Below, in pieces: positions 16,983-25,876 of a stretch of DNA of 64,000 bases. Each line of letters starts with the position of its first letter. The first letter of the stretch is position 1. The notes beneath the pieces were generated by a model. It worked only from the letters and a program-made list of their open reading frames with translations. It made no database searches and was not told the origin of the DNA. The position numbers were made by a program, and so were the translations under genes. Source of the stretch: CAZSDU01 sp964429135 (GTDB taxonomy: Bacteria; Bacteroidota; Bacteroidia; Bacteroidales; FEN-979); assembly GCA_964429135.1 (NCBI GenBank), contig CAYSAU010000010.1, forward strand, positions 1-64,000, written 5' to 3'.

Positions 16983-17048
16983 TCCTGCCGACAGGCAAGC
17001 GTAAATCGTAAATGGGCAGAGTCCTGACATCAGGTTTAACTCCTGACA
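16983..17048. repeat. Composite intergenic repeat (palindromic units)
   Basis: The stretch contains CCTGCCGACAGGC, tandem GTAAATC/GTAAATG units and a CCTGACATCAGG palindrome followed by a second TCCTGACAT. A related GGCAGG/GCCT unit next to ATTTACGAT is at 30626-30656. The C-terminal residues of the PAS protein are read from the right end of this repeat. Confidence 0.5.
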
Positions 17049-17368
17049 TAATGTGGTATCTCAAATGGAATTTCAAACGAGAATTCAATGATGCCTTTAA
17101 AAACTTCACCATTCATCCAGGGTGTCTGGTAGATAATTTTCTTCTTCCCCTTTTTCTCAATAGTATAAACATTTTTCTGATGGGTCGTCATGATCTCCCA
17201 GATCTTTTCACGGGATCTTTCGGAATGACAGTCCAACAGGTTTCTGCCGATCAGGTCAGCGCCCCCGTCTTTTGCATAATGGGTTATGGCTTTTTCATTC
17301 ATGTAGATTACATTTGCCTGTGCATCACAGACGATGACATTGCCGTCGAGTTGATCGATACATTCCAT
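17036..17368 (-). CDS. Single-domain PAS protein
   Basis: The 110-residue product is essentially one PAS domain: C-D-A-Q-A-N-V-I-Y-M-N-E-K-A near 15-28, G-R-N-L-L-D-C-H after it, and paired beta-strands to the end. No kinase, HTH or GGDEF output domain is attached. It could sense a small ligand or redox state and act through a partner protein. Its last residues are encoded in an intergenic repeat. Similar tiny PAS proteins are seen in Bacteroidota, but I know of no assigned role. Confidence 0.75.
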   Translation of the reverse strand: MECIDQLDGNVIVCDAQANVIYMNEKAITHYAKDGGADLIGRNLLDCHSERSREKIWEIMTTHQKNVYTIEKKGKKKIIYQTPWMNGEVFKGIIEFSFEIPFEIPHYVRS

Positions 17369-17453
17369 ACGATTGACGATTTATAATTTACGAATATAGG
17401 AAAAATTGTAACCTTGGGTACAGCCTTGCATCTAATCACCAAAATTTAAAGCC

Positions 17454-17660
17454 ATGACAACATCAGAAATTAAAAGACTTTACAGATCAAGAAAAGATCG
17501 TGTGTTGGGGGGTGTGTGTGCCGGGATAGGCAATTATTTCAATGTTGACCCGGTGCTGATCCGTGTCGCCTGGGCAGTCAGTTTCTTTGCCGGTGGTGTC
17601 GGCTTATTGGCATACCTGTTAGCCTGGATCATTGTGCCTGAAGAACCCTATATAAATTAG
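17454..17660 (+). CDS. PspC domain membrane protein
   Basis: The 68-residue product is a single PspC domain: basic N-terminus, G-G-V-C-A-G-I-G-N-Y-F-N-V-D-P-V-L-I-R-V-A-W, and a transmembrane stretch ending A-W-I-I-V-P. PspC domains act in membrane-stress responses. In Bacteroidota small free-standing copies are common and may interact with other envelope-stress proteins. No pspA-like gene is adjacent. Confidence 0.9.
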   Translation: MTTSEIKRLYRSRKDRVLGGVCAGIGNYFNVDPVLIRVAWAVSFFAGGVGLLAYLLAWIIVPEEPYIN

Positions 17661-17712
17661 TGAGCAGGTGAGTTATTTATTCGCAAGTTCAACAGCTCGC
17701 CAGCATAGCAGT

Positions 17713-17838
17713 TCACCAGCTTTCCCAATGTGTCTTTTCTGCATGCTCCAGCAAATCCATGGCTTCAGTGGACAGTACAATGTTTTCAGTGGCTGCAGCT
17801 GCATCCGGGTACCATAAATCATTAGTTCTTTCTCCCAT
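17713..17838 (-). CDS. Possible 41-residue small protein
   Basis: In the 310-bp gap between the PspC gene and ileS, a minus-strand frame runs from ATG 17838 to TGA 17713. Its composition looks protein-like (acidic, M-G-E-R-T-N-D-L-W-Y-P-D, then a helical segment with M-D-L-L-E-H-A-E-K). There is no clear ribosome binding site or promoter. It could be a genuine small protein or a gene fragment. The remainder of the gap shows only the ileS promoter. Confidence 0.3.
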   Translation of the reverse strand: MGERTNDLWYPDAAAATENIVLSTEAMDLLEHAEKTHWESW

Positions 17839-17945
17839 TTATTCGTAAGCTTGCTTCTGAAAACCCTGAGCGATTACACAGGTTTATTATACCATGGATA
17901 TTCGTTTTTGACATGACCTATGTAGCTGGTTTCAAGAATTATTTG

Positions 17946-17953
17946 TAATTTTG
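17946..17953 (+). promoter_or_regulatory. Putative -7 promoter element of ileS
   Basis: TAATTTTG matches TAnnTTTG and ends 17 bp before the ileS ATG. Confidence 0.55.
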
Positions 17954-17970
17954 CAGGCCTTTTTACAACT

Positions 17971-20900
17971 ATGAAAACGAAATACCCTGAATACAAAAAC
18001 CTCGACCTGACCCGGATCGGACATGAAATCCAATCCTACTGGCAACGGAATGGCACGTTTGAAAAAAGTCTGAAAAAAACCGAGGGTCATCCCCCGTTTA
18101 TCTTTTACGAGGGGCCTCCTTCTGCCAATGGAATTCCTGGGATACATCATGTGATGGCCAGGGCGATAAAAGATATTTTCTGCCGGTATAAGACCATGAA
18201 AGGGTTTTATGTTAATCGTAAAGCAGGCTGGGATACCCATGGTCTTCCCATCGAGATCGGGGTGGAAAAGAAACTGGGTATTACCAAAGAGGATATCGGG
18301 AAATCAATTTCCATTGAAGATTATAATAGGGAATGCAGGACAGAGGTCATGAAATACAAGGATCTCTGGGATGAACTTACGCTTCTGATGGGTTATTGGC
18401 TGAACCTCGATGAACCTTACATAACTTATGAAAATAAATACATTGAAAGTGTATGGTATCTGTTGAGCAAGCTGTATGAAAAAGGTTTGCTTTATAAGGG
18501 GTATACCATTCAACCTTATTCACCCGCTGCCGGAACCGGCCTCAGCACCCATGAATTGAATCAGCCAGGGACTTATAAAATGGTGAAGGATAATACCGTG
18601 GTTGCCCAGTTCAAAGTGATACGGAATGCGGAATCCGAGTTTCTGTTCAAGGATCTTTTTGGTGAGCTTTACATTCTTGCCTGGACTACAACTCCATGGA
18701 CCCTGCCTTCGAATACAGGGTTGGCCATGGGCAAAAATATAACCTACATTTTAGTCAAGACGTTCAATCCTTATACCTATACTGAACAAACTGTTATTCT
18801 GGCCAAAGAACTTTTGCGCCAGTATTTCCCCGAAAAGAACAGTTCGCTTGAGCTGGAGAATTACCATGAAGGAGATAAGAATATTCCTTACCAGGTGGTA
18901 GCCGAATATCAGGGTGAACAGTTTGAGGGGTTACGGTTTGAACAATTGCTTCCCTATGCACAGCCCGATGAGGGTGATCCTTTCCGCGTTGTTCTCGGTG
19001 ATTTCGTGACCACCGAAGACGGAACTGGCATTGTACATATTGCCCCCAGTTTCGGGGCCGACGACTTCAGAGTCGGCAGACAATATGGCCTTGGTTCCCT
19101 CACCCTCGTTGATAAACAGGGAAGATTTACCGATCAGATGGGTGAATTTGCCGGACGATATGTAAAGCCTGAATATGATGCCGATTGCGTGGCAGGGAAT
19201 TGTCCTCCGGTAGATATTGACATCATAGTGAAGCTGAAGCATGAGAACAAGGCTTTCAAATCAGAAAAATACGAACATTCTTACCCGCATTGCTGGAGAA
19301 CCGATAAACCCATCCTATATTATCCGCTGGATTCATGGTTTATTCGTACTACGGCTTATAAGGAACAGATGATCGCCCTCAACAAGACCATCAACTGGAA
19401 ACCGGAATCCACAGGTACCGGACGTTTTGGTAACTGGCTTGAAAACCTGGTTGACTGGAACCTAAGCCGGTCGCGCTTCTGGGGCACTCCTTTGCCTATC
19501 TGGAGAACGGAGGATGGTAAGACTGAAATTTGTATAGGTTCTGTGATGCAATTGAAAAATGAAGTAGAGAAAGCGGTTCAAGCGGGCGTAATGAAGACCA
19601 ACCCCCTGGAAAAATTTTTGGAAGAAGACGCTTCCAACGACAACTACCACACTTTTGATCTTCATCGCCCGTTTGTAGATGATATTGTTCTCGTTTCGGA
19701 TACAGGTCTGCCCATGTACCGTGAGCCTGACCTTATTGATGTCTGGTTTGACTCAGGGGCCATGCCTTATGCCCAATATCATTATCCGTTTGAACAATCT
19801 TTAAGACTGGAAGATTATTTTCCGGCTGATTTTATAGCAGAAGGAGTGGATCAGACCAGGGGATGGTTTTTTACCCTCCATGCCATTGCCGTGATGTTGT
19901 TCGATGGCGTTTCCTACAAGACCTGCGTTTCTAACGGACTTGTCCTGGATAAAAATGGCAATAAAATGTCGAAACGACTGGGCAATGCGGTGGATCCATT
20001 CGAAACCATCCGGAAATATGGACCTGATGCTACGCGTTGGTATCTGATCACCAACTCTCAACCCTGGGATAACCTGAAATTTGACCTGGAAGGAATTGCA
20101 GAGGTGCAACGGAAATTCTTTGGAACCTTGCATAATACCTATGCTTTTTTCTCACTATATGCTAATATTGACGGGTTTAAATATTCAGAAACGGAAATTC
20201 CATTGGAAAACAGGCCTGAAATCGACCGCTGGATTTTATCAGAGCTGAATTCCCTGATCCGTTTGGTGGAGGAAGCCTATGCTGAGTATGAACCCACTAA
20301 AGCCGGCAGGGCCATTGCTGCTTTTGTTGATGAGCACCTGAGTAATTGGTATGTGCGACTTTGTCGCCGACGTTTCTGGAAAGGCGATTATACAAGTGAT
20401 AAAATATCTGCCTACCAGACTTTGTACCACTGTCTGGAGACCATATCAAGGCTGGCAGCTCCCATTGCTCCTTTTTTTATGGAGAGGTTGTTTCTTGATC
20501 TGAATACTGTCAGCGGACGACAGAAGGTGGATTCAGTTCATCTGTCAGATTTTCCGGTGACAGATGAGTCAATGATCGACAAAGAACTGGAGGAACGGAT
20601 GGAACTGGCACAAAGGGTATCATCCATGGTATTGAGTATCCGCAAAAAATTGAATATCCGTGTCCGCCAACCCCTGAATAAAATTCTGATTCCCATCCTG
20701 AGTGAGTCCCTGAGGGTTAAGCTGGAAGCCGTGAAAAACCTTATTCTTTCGGAAGTAAACGTGAAAGAAATGGAATACATCAATGATACCACGGGTGTTC
20801 TGGTGAAGAGGCTGAAACCTGATTTTAAAAAGCTGGGCCCCCGGTATGGAAAGCTGATGAAACAATTAGCCGAAAAGCTTAACCTTTTAGGACAGGCTGA

Positions 20901-21336
20901 GATTCTTAGCCTGGAAAAGGATGGGAAAATTATGGTTTTACTGGATGGACAAAATGCAGAAGTACTGCTTGAAGATGTGGAGATTCTTTCAGAAGATATT
21001 CCCGGATGGCAGGTCGCAATCATGGGAAACCTGACGGTTGCACTGGATATTACTATCAGTCCGGAGTTATTGCAGGAAGGATTAGCGAGAGAAGTGATTA
21101 ACAGGATACAGAATATACGGAAAGACAAGGGCTTTGAAGTGACGGATAAAATTATTGTTAAAATTGAGACGAAGCCGGAGCTTAATTTGGCTTTGAATCA
21201 CAATATTTCTTATATTTGCTCGGAAACTTTGGCTCAATCGTTTGACATTGTTGATTCAGTTGAGGATACTGACAGGCTCTTGATTGAACTGACCGATACA
21301 CTGAATACATATATTTCAATCCGGAAGATGGATTAA
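17971..21336 (+). CDS. ileS: Isoleucyl-tRNA synthetase
   Basis: This 1,121-residue class I synthetase charges tRNA-Ile. The HIGH-type motif is G-I-H-H at 57-60, preceded by P-P-S-A-N-G, and the K-M-S-K-R loop lies near residue 665. The editing (CP1) domain is present, with W-T-T-T-P-W-T-L-P-S-N near 235. The length and features fit the longer, eukaryote-like IleS group found in many Bacteroidota. The gene heads an ileS-dksA-like-lspA cluster, an order common in the phylum, although a hairpin follows the ileS stop. Confidence 0.98.
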   Translation: MKTKYPEYKNLDLTRIGHEIQSYWQRNGTFEKSLKKTEGHPPFIFYEGPPSANGIPGIHHVMARAIKDIFCRYKTMKGFYVNRKAGWDTHGLPIEIGVEKKLGITKEDIGKSISIEDYNRECRTEVMKYKDLWDELTLLMGYWLNLDEPYITYENKYIESVWYLLSKLYEKGLLYKGYTIQPYSPAAGTGLSTHELNQPGTYKMVKDNTVVAQFKVIRNAESEFLFKDLFGELYILAWTTTPWTLPSNTGLAMGKNITYILVKTFNPYTYTEQTVILAKELLRQYFPEKNSSLELENYHEGDKNIPYQVVAEYQGEQFEGLRFEQLLPYAQPDEGDPFRVVLGDFVTTEDGTGIVHIAPSFGADDFRVGRQYGLGSLTLVDKQGRFTDQMGEFAGRYVKPEYDADCVAGNCPPVDIDIIVKLKHENKAFKSEKYEHSYPHCWRTDKPILYYPLDSWFIRTTAYKEQMIALNKTINWKPESTGTGRFGNWLENLVDWNLSRSRFWGTPLPIWRTEDGKTEICIGSVMQLKNEVEKAVQAGVMKTNPLEKFLEEDASNDNYHTFDLHRPFVDDIVLVSDTGLPMYREPDLIDVWFDSGAMPYAQYHYPFEQSLRLEDYFPADFIAEGVDQTRGWFFTLHAIAVMLFDGVSYKTCVSNGLVLDKNGNKMSKRLGNAVDPFETIRKYGPDATRWYLITNSQPWDNLKFDLEGIAEVQRKFFGTLHNTYAFFSLYANIDGFKYSETEIPLENRPEIDRWILSELNSLIRLVEEAYAEYEPTKAGRAIAAFVDEHLSNWYVRLCRRRFWKGDYTSDKISAYQTLYHCLETISRLAAPIAPFFMERLFLDLNTVSGRQKVDSVHLSDFPVTDESMIDKELEERMELAQRVSSMVLSIRKKLNIRVRQPLNKILIPILSESLRVKLEAVKNLILSEVNVKEMEYINDTTGVLVKRLKPDFKKLGPRYGKLMKQLAEKLNLLGQAEILSLEKDGKIMVLLDGQNAEVLLEDVEILSEDIPGWQVAIMGNLTVALDITISPELLQEGLAREVINRIQNIRKDKGFEVTDKIIVKIETKPELNLALNHNISYICSETLAQSFDIVDSVEDTDRLLIELTDTLNTYISIRKMD

Positions 21337-21341
21337 AAACC

Positions 21342-21369
21342 AACGACATGAAGGATTCTTTCTGTCGTT
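21342..21369 (+). terminator. Hairpin after ileS
   Basis: The arms AACGACA and TGTCGTT pair, with further pairing inside, followed by CTTTATT. It lies 5 bp after the ileS stop and before the dksA-like gene. It could be a partial terminator inside the cluster. Confidence 0.5.
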
Positions 21370-21412
21370 CTTTATTAATGGAAGTGTCATTTATTGCATT
21401 AAAACGTTAGGT

Positions 21413-21856
21413 ATGAAAAAAGCAGCAGGAATCGTAGAAAAAGAAAAAACCAGGTATTCCGATGAAGAACTCGAAGAATTTCGTCAGATTATCCTGAAGA
21501 AGCTGGAGAAAGCCCGCCATGATTTACAATTATTAACGGAATCGTACACTACCGGCAATGACCACGATACCAACGATACCTCTCCGACGTTTAAAGTTCT
21601 GGAAGAAGGTTATCAGGTGTTCTCCAAGGAAGAGAACAGTAAGTTTGCTGCCCGTCAGGAAAAGTTCATTAAGTCTTTAGAAAATGCGCTGATCCGTATA
21701 GAAAATAAAACCTATGGTATTTGTCGGGTAACCGGGAAGCTGATCCCCAAGGATCGCCTGCGTATTGTTCCGCATGCTACCCTGAGCATGGAAGCCAAAC
21801 TGGTGCAGACTGTGGTGTCTACTCCTCCGCGGCAGCTCGATCCGGATTTGGAATAA
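21413..21856 (+). CDS. DksA/TraR-family protein lacking zinc cysteines
   Basis: The 147-residue product has the coiled-coil N-terminal half and C-terminal Y-G-I-C-R-V-T-G-K-L-I-P-K-D-R-L of DksA/TraR proteins, which bind the secondary channel of RNA polymerase and modulate transcription, often with ppGpp. Only one cysteine of the usual four-cysteine zinc site remains, so it probably folds without zinc. This degenerate form between ileS and lspA is usual in Bacteroidota. Confidence 0.88.
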   Translation: MKKAAGIVEKEKTRYSDEELEEFRQIILKKLEKARHDLQLLTESYTTGNDHDTNDTSPTFKVLEEGYQVFSKEENSKFAARQEKFIKSLENALIRIENKTYGICRVTGKLIPKDRLRIVPHATLSMEAKLVQTVVSTPPRQLDPDLE

Positions 21857-21878
21857 TGTTCACAGAAAGGATTCACTT

Positions 21879-22487
21879 TTGAAGAAAGCAGCCCTGATTA
21901 TTATTCTTATCCTGATCATGGATCAGGTGTTGAAAATTTGGGTTAAAACGTCCATGTATCTGGGAGAAAGCCATGCTGTTTTCGGACAATGGTTTCTGAT
22001 CAATTTTACAGAAAATGAAGGCATGGCATTCGGTATGAAACTGGGTTTCAGTTTTGGTAAATTGCTATTGAGCCTGTTCAGGATTGCAGCTGTGATCATG
22101 ATAGGAACCTGGCTTTACCTTTCTGTTAAAAAGGGGGCAGGGAATCTTTTAATTATTTGTATCTCCCTGATCCTGGCGGGAGCGCTTGGCAATATTATTG
22201 ATAGTGCGTTTTACGGCATCATTTTTAGTGAAAGTACTTATTTACAGCTTGCTTCACTCTTTCCCGGAGAAGGAGGTTACGGAACTTTTTTACATGGGAA
22301 AGTGGTGGATATGCTTTATTTCCCTGTTATAGAATCTCATTATCCACAATGGTTCCCCTGGGTCGGAGGGAAAGAGTTTATTTTCTTCAGCCCGGTTTTT
22401 AACCTTGCTGATGCTTCAATTACCATTGGGGTATCCTTATTGATTATTTTTCAGAAAAAAGTTTTCACTTTCCCCAAGGCGGCTTAG
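21879..22487 (+). CDS. lspA: Lipoprotein signal peptidase (SPase II)
   Basis: The 202-residue inner-membrane aspartic protease removes signal peptides from prolipoproteins. Four hydrophobic segments are visible. Conserved motifs include N-E-G-M-A-F-G (the N-x-G-x-A-F type), G-N-I-I-D-S with the first catalytic Asp and F-N-L-A-D-A-S-I with the second. A TTG start at 21879 has AGAAAGGA upstream. The insertion between the catalytic motifs makes it longer than E. coli LspA, as is usual in this phylum. Its 3' end overlaps the convergent next gene by 23 bp. Confidence 0.95.
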   Translation: MKKAALIIILILIMDQVLKIWVKTSMYLGESHAVFGQWFLINFTENEGMAFGMKLGFSFGKLLLSLFRIAAVIMIGTWLYLSVKKGAGNLLIICISLILAGALGNIIDSAFYGIIFSESTYLQLASLFPGEGGYGTFLHGKVVDMLYFPVIESHYPQWFPWVGGKEFIFFSPVFNLADASITIGVSLLIIFQKKVFTFPKAA

Positions 22488-22737
22488 GCGGGGACTTATG
22501 CTTTTTGGGTGCTTTTGCTTCTTTAGGCTTTTCGGGGGCGGATAGTTTTTTGGGTGGCTTTGGCTTTTTTGGCTGTTTCGGCGCTGAAGGAGGTTTCGGT
22601 GGGGATGGGGGATAAGTAGGTTTTATGGGTTCCTGTATTCCGGGAGTAGCAAAAAGCGAAGATGATGCCGCTTCAAGGCTCCCCAAGCATATACTGATAC
22701 AAAAAATCATGCTTAAAAAGAAAATGGGTCTTTTCAT
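22465..22737 (-). CDS. Exported proline/lysine-rich small protein
   Basis: From the ATG at 22737 the product has 90 residues: a signal peptide (M-K-R-P-I-F-F-L-S-M-I-F, cut near L-E-A-A) and a mature part almost wholly of Pro, Lys, Ala and Ser in repeated P-P-K-P / P-K-K-P units. Such a chain is extended and strongly basic, so it may bind peptidoglycan, LPS or another acidic polymer, or span the periplasm; this is inference. The 3' end overlaps lspA by 23 bp tail-to-tail. It lies downstream of the M23/LysM peptidase gene on the same strand (gap about 38 bp), so a cell-wall link is plausible. Confidence 0.65.
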   Translation of the reverse strand: MKRPIFFLSMIFCISICLGSLEAASSSLFATPGIQEPIKPTYPPSPPKPPSAPKQPKKPKPPKKLSAPEKPKEAKAPKKHKSPPKPPWGK

Positions 22738-22775
22738 AAGTCGGTCAATTTGTGTAAAGATATAATAATACCGGC

Positions 22776-23639
22776 TCACTTAACGCGGATAGTGCGACCG
22801 ATTTTGAGATTTGTAGTCGGTTTGATGTTGTTCATGGCACAAATCTCTTTTACAGTGGTTCTGTATTTTTTTGCTAGTTTTCCCAGTGTATCTCCATTTT
22901 TAATTTTATAATAGATGGCATTTTCTATAAAATCGTTGGGATAGAAAACTCTTCTGGTGATAGGGAAAGTGTTGGAAATTAATTTTTGGTTTTCATAATC
23001 AATCATACGTAATGGATCCAAGGGGACATCCTTGTAACGGATTTCAAAATGAAGATGCGGCCCCCGGCTTCTTCCGGTTGACCCACCCAGGGCAATGGGC
23101 TCTCCTGATTTAACCACCTGGTTTACTTTTACGTTTAATTTAGAGAGGTGGGCATAATAAGTTTCAAGTCCGTTGTAATGACGGATGATGACAAGATAAC
23201 CAAATCCCCCGCGGTTATATTTTGCATAGCGTACGACACCGCTAAATGCAGCCCTGATCGTATCCCCCTTATTTAATTTAATGTCTAGTCCTTTATGAGT
23301 ATACATGAATCCCCTGAAGAGCTTACCTGAGATTGGCATGGTAAAACAGCGTTCTGATGAGGTAAGCAACAGCACCGTATCTTTTATAGAGTCAGGTTTG
23401 TTACGGTAGGCAAAAATCTGATCATTTACCCATTGATTAGTGAATAATCCGGTAGAGTCTTCCTCGGCCACCATCATCACCGGTTCATCCTGGAGGTATT
23501 CCCAAGAAAAATTCTTATAAAGAATAACAGGCCCATTGGATGTTTCCACCGTGTCAATGATGGCCTCAATGTTACGTTGCGACAGTGCAGAAAGAGGGAA
23601 TATCACAAAGAAAAAAATAAAAAATCTGAAAAACCTCAT
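22776..23639 (-). CDS. M23 family metallopeptidase with LysM domain
   Basis: The 287-residue product has a signal peptide (phenylalanine-rich core, cut near A-L-S), a lysostaphin-type M23 domain (about 105-215) with zinc-binding H-K-G-L-D in the first motif and H-L-H-F-E-I-R in the last, and a C-terminal LysM domain (about 243-287, Y-K-I-K-N-G-D-T-L-G-K-L-A). It should cleave peptide cross-links of peptidoglycan or activate amidases in the periplasm. LysM at the C-terminus gives wall binding. The gene diverges from atpD. Confidence 0.94.
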   Translation of the reverse strand: MRFFRFFIFFFVIFPLSALSQRNIEAIIDTVETSNGPVILYKNFSWEYLQDEPVMMVAEEDSTGLFTNQWVNDQIFAYRNKPDSIKDTVLLLTSSERCFTMPISGKLFRGFMYTHKGLDIKLNKGDTIRAAFSGVVRYAKYNRGGFGYLVIIRHYNGLETYYAHLSKLNVKVNQVVKSGEPIALGGSTGRSRGPHLHFEIRYKDVPLDPLRMIDYENQKLISNTFPITRRVFYPNDFIENAIYYKIKNGDTLGKLAKKYRTTVKEICAMNNIKPTTNLKIGRTIRVK

Positions 23640-23724
23640 GCAATAAAGATATGGGAATATATATACCAGCTACAAAACTACGGGATTTTTTTTTCCCATC
23701 AAACATTTAATCAGGTGGATATTT

Positions 23725-23732
23725 TATCTTTG
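23725..23732 (+). promoter_or_regulatory. Putative -7 promoter element of atpD
   Basis: TATCTTTG matches TAnnTTTG and ends 19 bp before the atpD ATG. Confidence 0.55.
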
Positions 23733-23751
23733 CATAAATATTTAGCTGAGT

Positions 23752-25263
23752 ATGGAAGCAAAGAAATGTGGTAAAATTTCCCAGATTATCGGACCTGTTG
23801 TTGATGTGATCTTTGAAGAAAAAACCACCCTGCCTAACATTTATGATGCGCTCGAAGTCAGGAGAGAAACAGGGGAAGTTGTCATTCTTGAATGTCAGTA
23901 CGATATCGGGGAGAATACGATCAGAACCATTGCTATGGATTCTACCGACGGGTTGAGGCGGGGAATGGATGTGACAGATCTGGAAGCTCCTATTTCGATG
24001 CCCATTGGCGATCAGATCAGAGGGAGGTTGTTCAATGTGATCGGACAGCCTATTGACGGATTGGCTCCTGTAGCTCCACAACCATCCTATCCTATCCATC
24101 GTGAACCTCCTATATTTGAGCAGTTAAGCACCCAGAATGAAGTGTTATTCACAGGGATAAAAGTCATCGATCTGATCGAACCCTATGCCAAAGGCGGAAA
24201 GATTGGATTATTCGGCGGTGCCGGAGTGGGCAAGACAGTGATCATCATGGAATTGATTAATAATATTGCCAAGAAGTATTCCGGGTTATCCGTTTTTGGA
24301 GGAGTTGGAGAACGTACTCGTGAGGGGAATGACTTGTTGCGGGAAATGTTGGAATCAGGGGTCATCCGTTATGGGGAAGCATTCCGGGAAGACATGGAAA
24401 AAGGAGGGTGGGATCTCTCCAAAGTGGACCCGGAAGAATTGTTAAAATCGCAAGCCACCCTTGTTTTCGGACAGATGAATGAACCTCCGGGAGCCCGTGC
24501 CCGTGTTGCTTTATCGGGATTGACCCTGGCGGAATATTTCCGTGACGGGGATGAACAAACCGGTGGGCGTGATATTCTCTTTTTCATTGATAATATTTTT
24601 CGTTTCACACAGGCAGGGATGGAGGTTTCAGCTATGCTAGGCCGTATGCCCTCTGCTGTTGGTTATCAACCTACCCTTGCCACAGAAATGGGTATATTAC
24701 AGGAAAGAATCACTTCCACCAAGCGTGGATCCATCACTTCCGTTCAGGCCGTTTATGTTCCTGCTGATGACCTGACAGATCCTGCACCAGCCACTACCTT
24801 TGCCCATCTTGATGCTACTACGGTTTTAAGCCGTAAAATTTCCGAACTTGGGATTTATCCCGCCGTGGATCCGTTGGATTCCACCTCCCGTATCCTGACT
24901 CCTGATGTAGTGGGAAAAGAACATTATGAAACAGCTCAGCGGGTGAAAAGAACACTGCAGCGTTATAAAGAACTCCAAGACATCATTGCCATCCTGGGTA
25001 TGGATGAATTATCGGATGAAGATAAGTTAGTCGTCTCCCGCGCCCGTCGTGTTCAGCGTTTTCTCTCCCAGCCCTTTCATGTTGCCGAGCAATTCACCGG
25101 AATCCCAGGCACTTTTGTAAATATTGAAGATACGATCAAAGGGTTCAATATGATCATGGATGGGGAGGTGGATGAGTATCCCGAATCAGCCTTTAACATG
25201 GTGGGAACAATAGAAGAGGCCATTGAAAAAGGCAAACGGATGTTAGCCGAAAGTAAACAATAG
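23752..25263 (+). CDS. atpD: ATP synthase F1 beta subunit
   Basis: The 503-residue catalytic subunit of F1 has the P-loop G-G-A-G-V-G-K-T (155-162), the catalytic G-E-R-T-R-E-G-N-D segment and the D-E-L-S-D-E-D-K motif matching the DELSEED region. It makes ATP on the cytoplasmic face of the membrane. atpC follows without a gap, but no other ATP synthase genes are in the window: atpDC is split from the rest, as happens in parts of the Bacteroidota. Confidence 0.99.
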   Translation: MEAKKCGKISQIIGPVVDVIFEEKTTLPNIYDALEVRRETGEVVILECQYDIGENTIRTIAMDSTDGLRRGMDVTDLEAPISMPIGDQIRGRLFNVIGQPIDGLAPVAPQPSYPIHREPPIFEQLSTQNEVLFTGIKVIDLIEPYAKGGKIGLFGGAGVGKTVIIMELINNIAKKYSGLSVFGGVGERTREGNDLLREMLESGVIRYGEAFREDMEKGGWDLSKVDPEELLKSQATLVFGQMNEPPGARARVALSGLTLAEYFRDGDEQTGGRDILFFIDNIFRFTQAGMEVSAMLGRMPSAVGYQPTLATEMGILQERITSTKRGSITSVQAVYVPADDLTDPAPATTFAHLDATTVLSRKISELGIYPAVDPLDSTSRILTPDVVGKEHYETAQRVKRTLQRYKELQDIIAILGMDELSDEDKLVVSRARRVQRFLSQPFHVAEQFTGIPGTFVNIEDTIKGFNMIMDGEVDEYPESAFNMVGTIEEAIEKGKRMLAESKQ

Positions 25264-25506
25264 ATGAAAGTCGAAATTATAACCCCGGATTCCGTTCTTT
25301 TTACCGGTGATCATGTTTATTTGGTTCAGCTTCCCGGAATAGATGGCTCCTTTGAAGTCATGGACCATCATGCCCCAATGATTTCTATTTTGCAAAAGGG
25401 AAAGGTTAAACTGATCAATCAGGGAGAAAAACAGGAGCAGTATGTGGAAATCAAAGGAGGCGTAATCGAGGTGCTCGACAATAAGGTATTAATCCTTGCA
25501 GAGTAA
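25264..25506 (+). CDS. atpC: ATP synthase F1 epsilon subunit (short form)
   Basis: The 80-residue protein contains only the N-terminal beta-sandwich domain (M-K-V-E-I-I-T-P-D start, D-G-S-F-E-V-M-D-H-H-A-P). The C-terminal helical hairpin that inhibits ATP hydrolysis in E. coli is missing, a common situation in Bacteroidota. It starts directly after the atpD stop codon, so translation is coupled. Confidence 0.96.
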   Translation: MKVEIITPDSVLFTGDHVYLVQLPGIDGSFEVMDHHAPMISILQKGKVKLINQGEKQEQYVEIKGGVIEVLDNKVLILAE

Positions 25507-25528
25507 TAACAATTGCCTAGGAGCAATC

Positions 25529-25876
25529 ATGAAAATGTTTAAAATTCCCTGTTTTCTTCTCGTTTTTTTTTGGGGAATGTCTGCTTGTTATAAAAATGAG
25601 CCACTTCCCATGGCCGACTTTTCCTATGCTGGGAATAATCAGTTCATGGTACCATGTACAGTTATGTTCACGAATCTATCAGTAAATTCTTTTTCCTGGG
25701 AGTGGAGGTTCGGAGATGATTCCATCGCCGACACAAAGAATGCCACCCATATTTATACCCGGCCAGGAACGTATACGGTATATCTTAGGGCCTATACAGA
25801 AAGCCGTAAAGAATGGGCTTCAAAAATCAGGGATATTGTCATTAAAGACACCATCCAATCTAAGCGGAAAGATTAA
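25529..25876 (+). CDS. PKD-domain lipoprotein
   Basis: From the ATG at 25529 (preceded by TAGGAG) the product has 115 residues: a lipoprotein signal peptide ending M-S-A-C, then one PKD domain with the typical W-E-W-R-F-G-D and H-I-Y-T-R-P-G-T-Y-T-V-Y-L motifs. PKD domains are beta-sandwich modules found in surface proteins. A protein with only one is likely a binding or structural lipoprotein. It follows atpC by 22 bp, and its stop overlaps the ppiD stop (4 bp, convergent). Confidence 0.88.
   Translation: MKMFKIPCFLLVFFWGMSACYKNEPLPMADFSYAGNNQFMVPCTVMFTNLSVNSFSWEWRFGDDSIADTKNATHIYTRPGTYTVYLRAYTESRKEWASKIRDIVIKDTIQSKRKD

Noticed and set aside
15826..17112. Nuclease gene starting at 17112
   Set aside because: That frame overlaps the PAS gene, and the signal peptide begins at the ATG at 16908.
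17012..17386. Plus-strand open frame over the PAS gene
   Set aside because: The minus-strand reading gives a recognisable PAS domain; the plus-strand reading has no family features.
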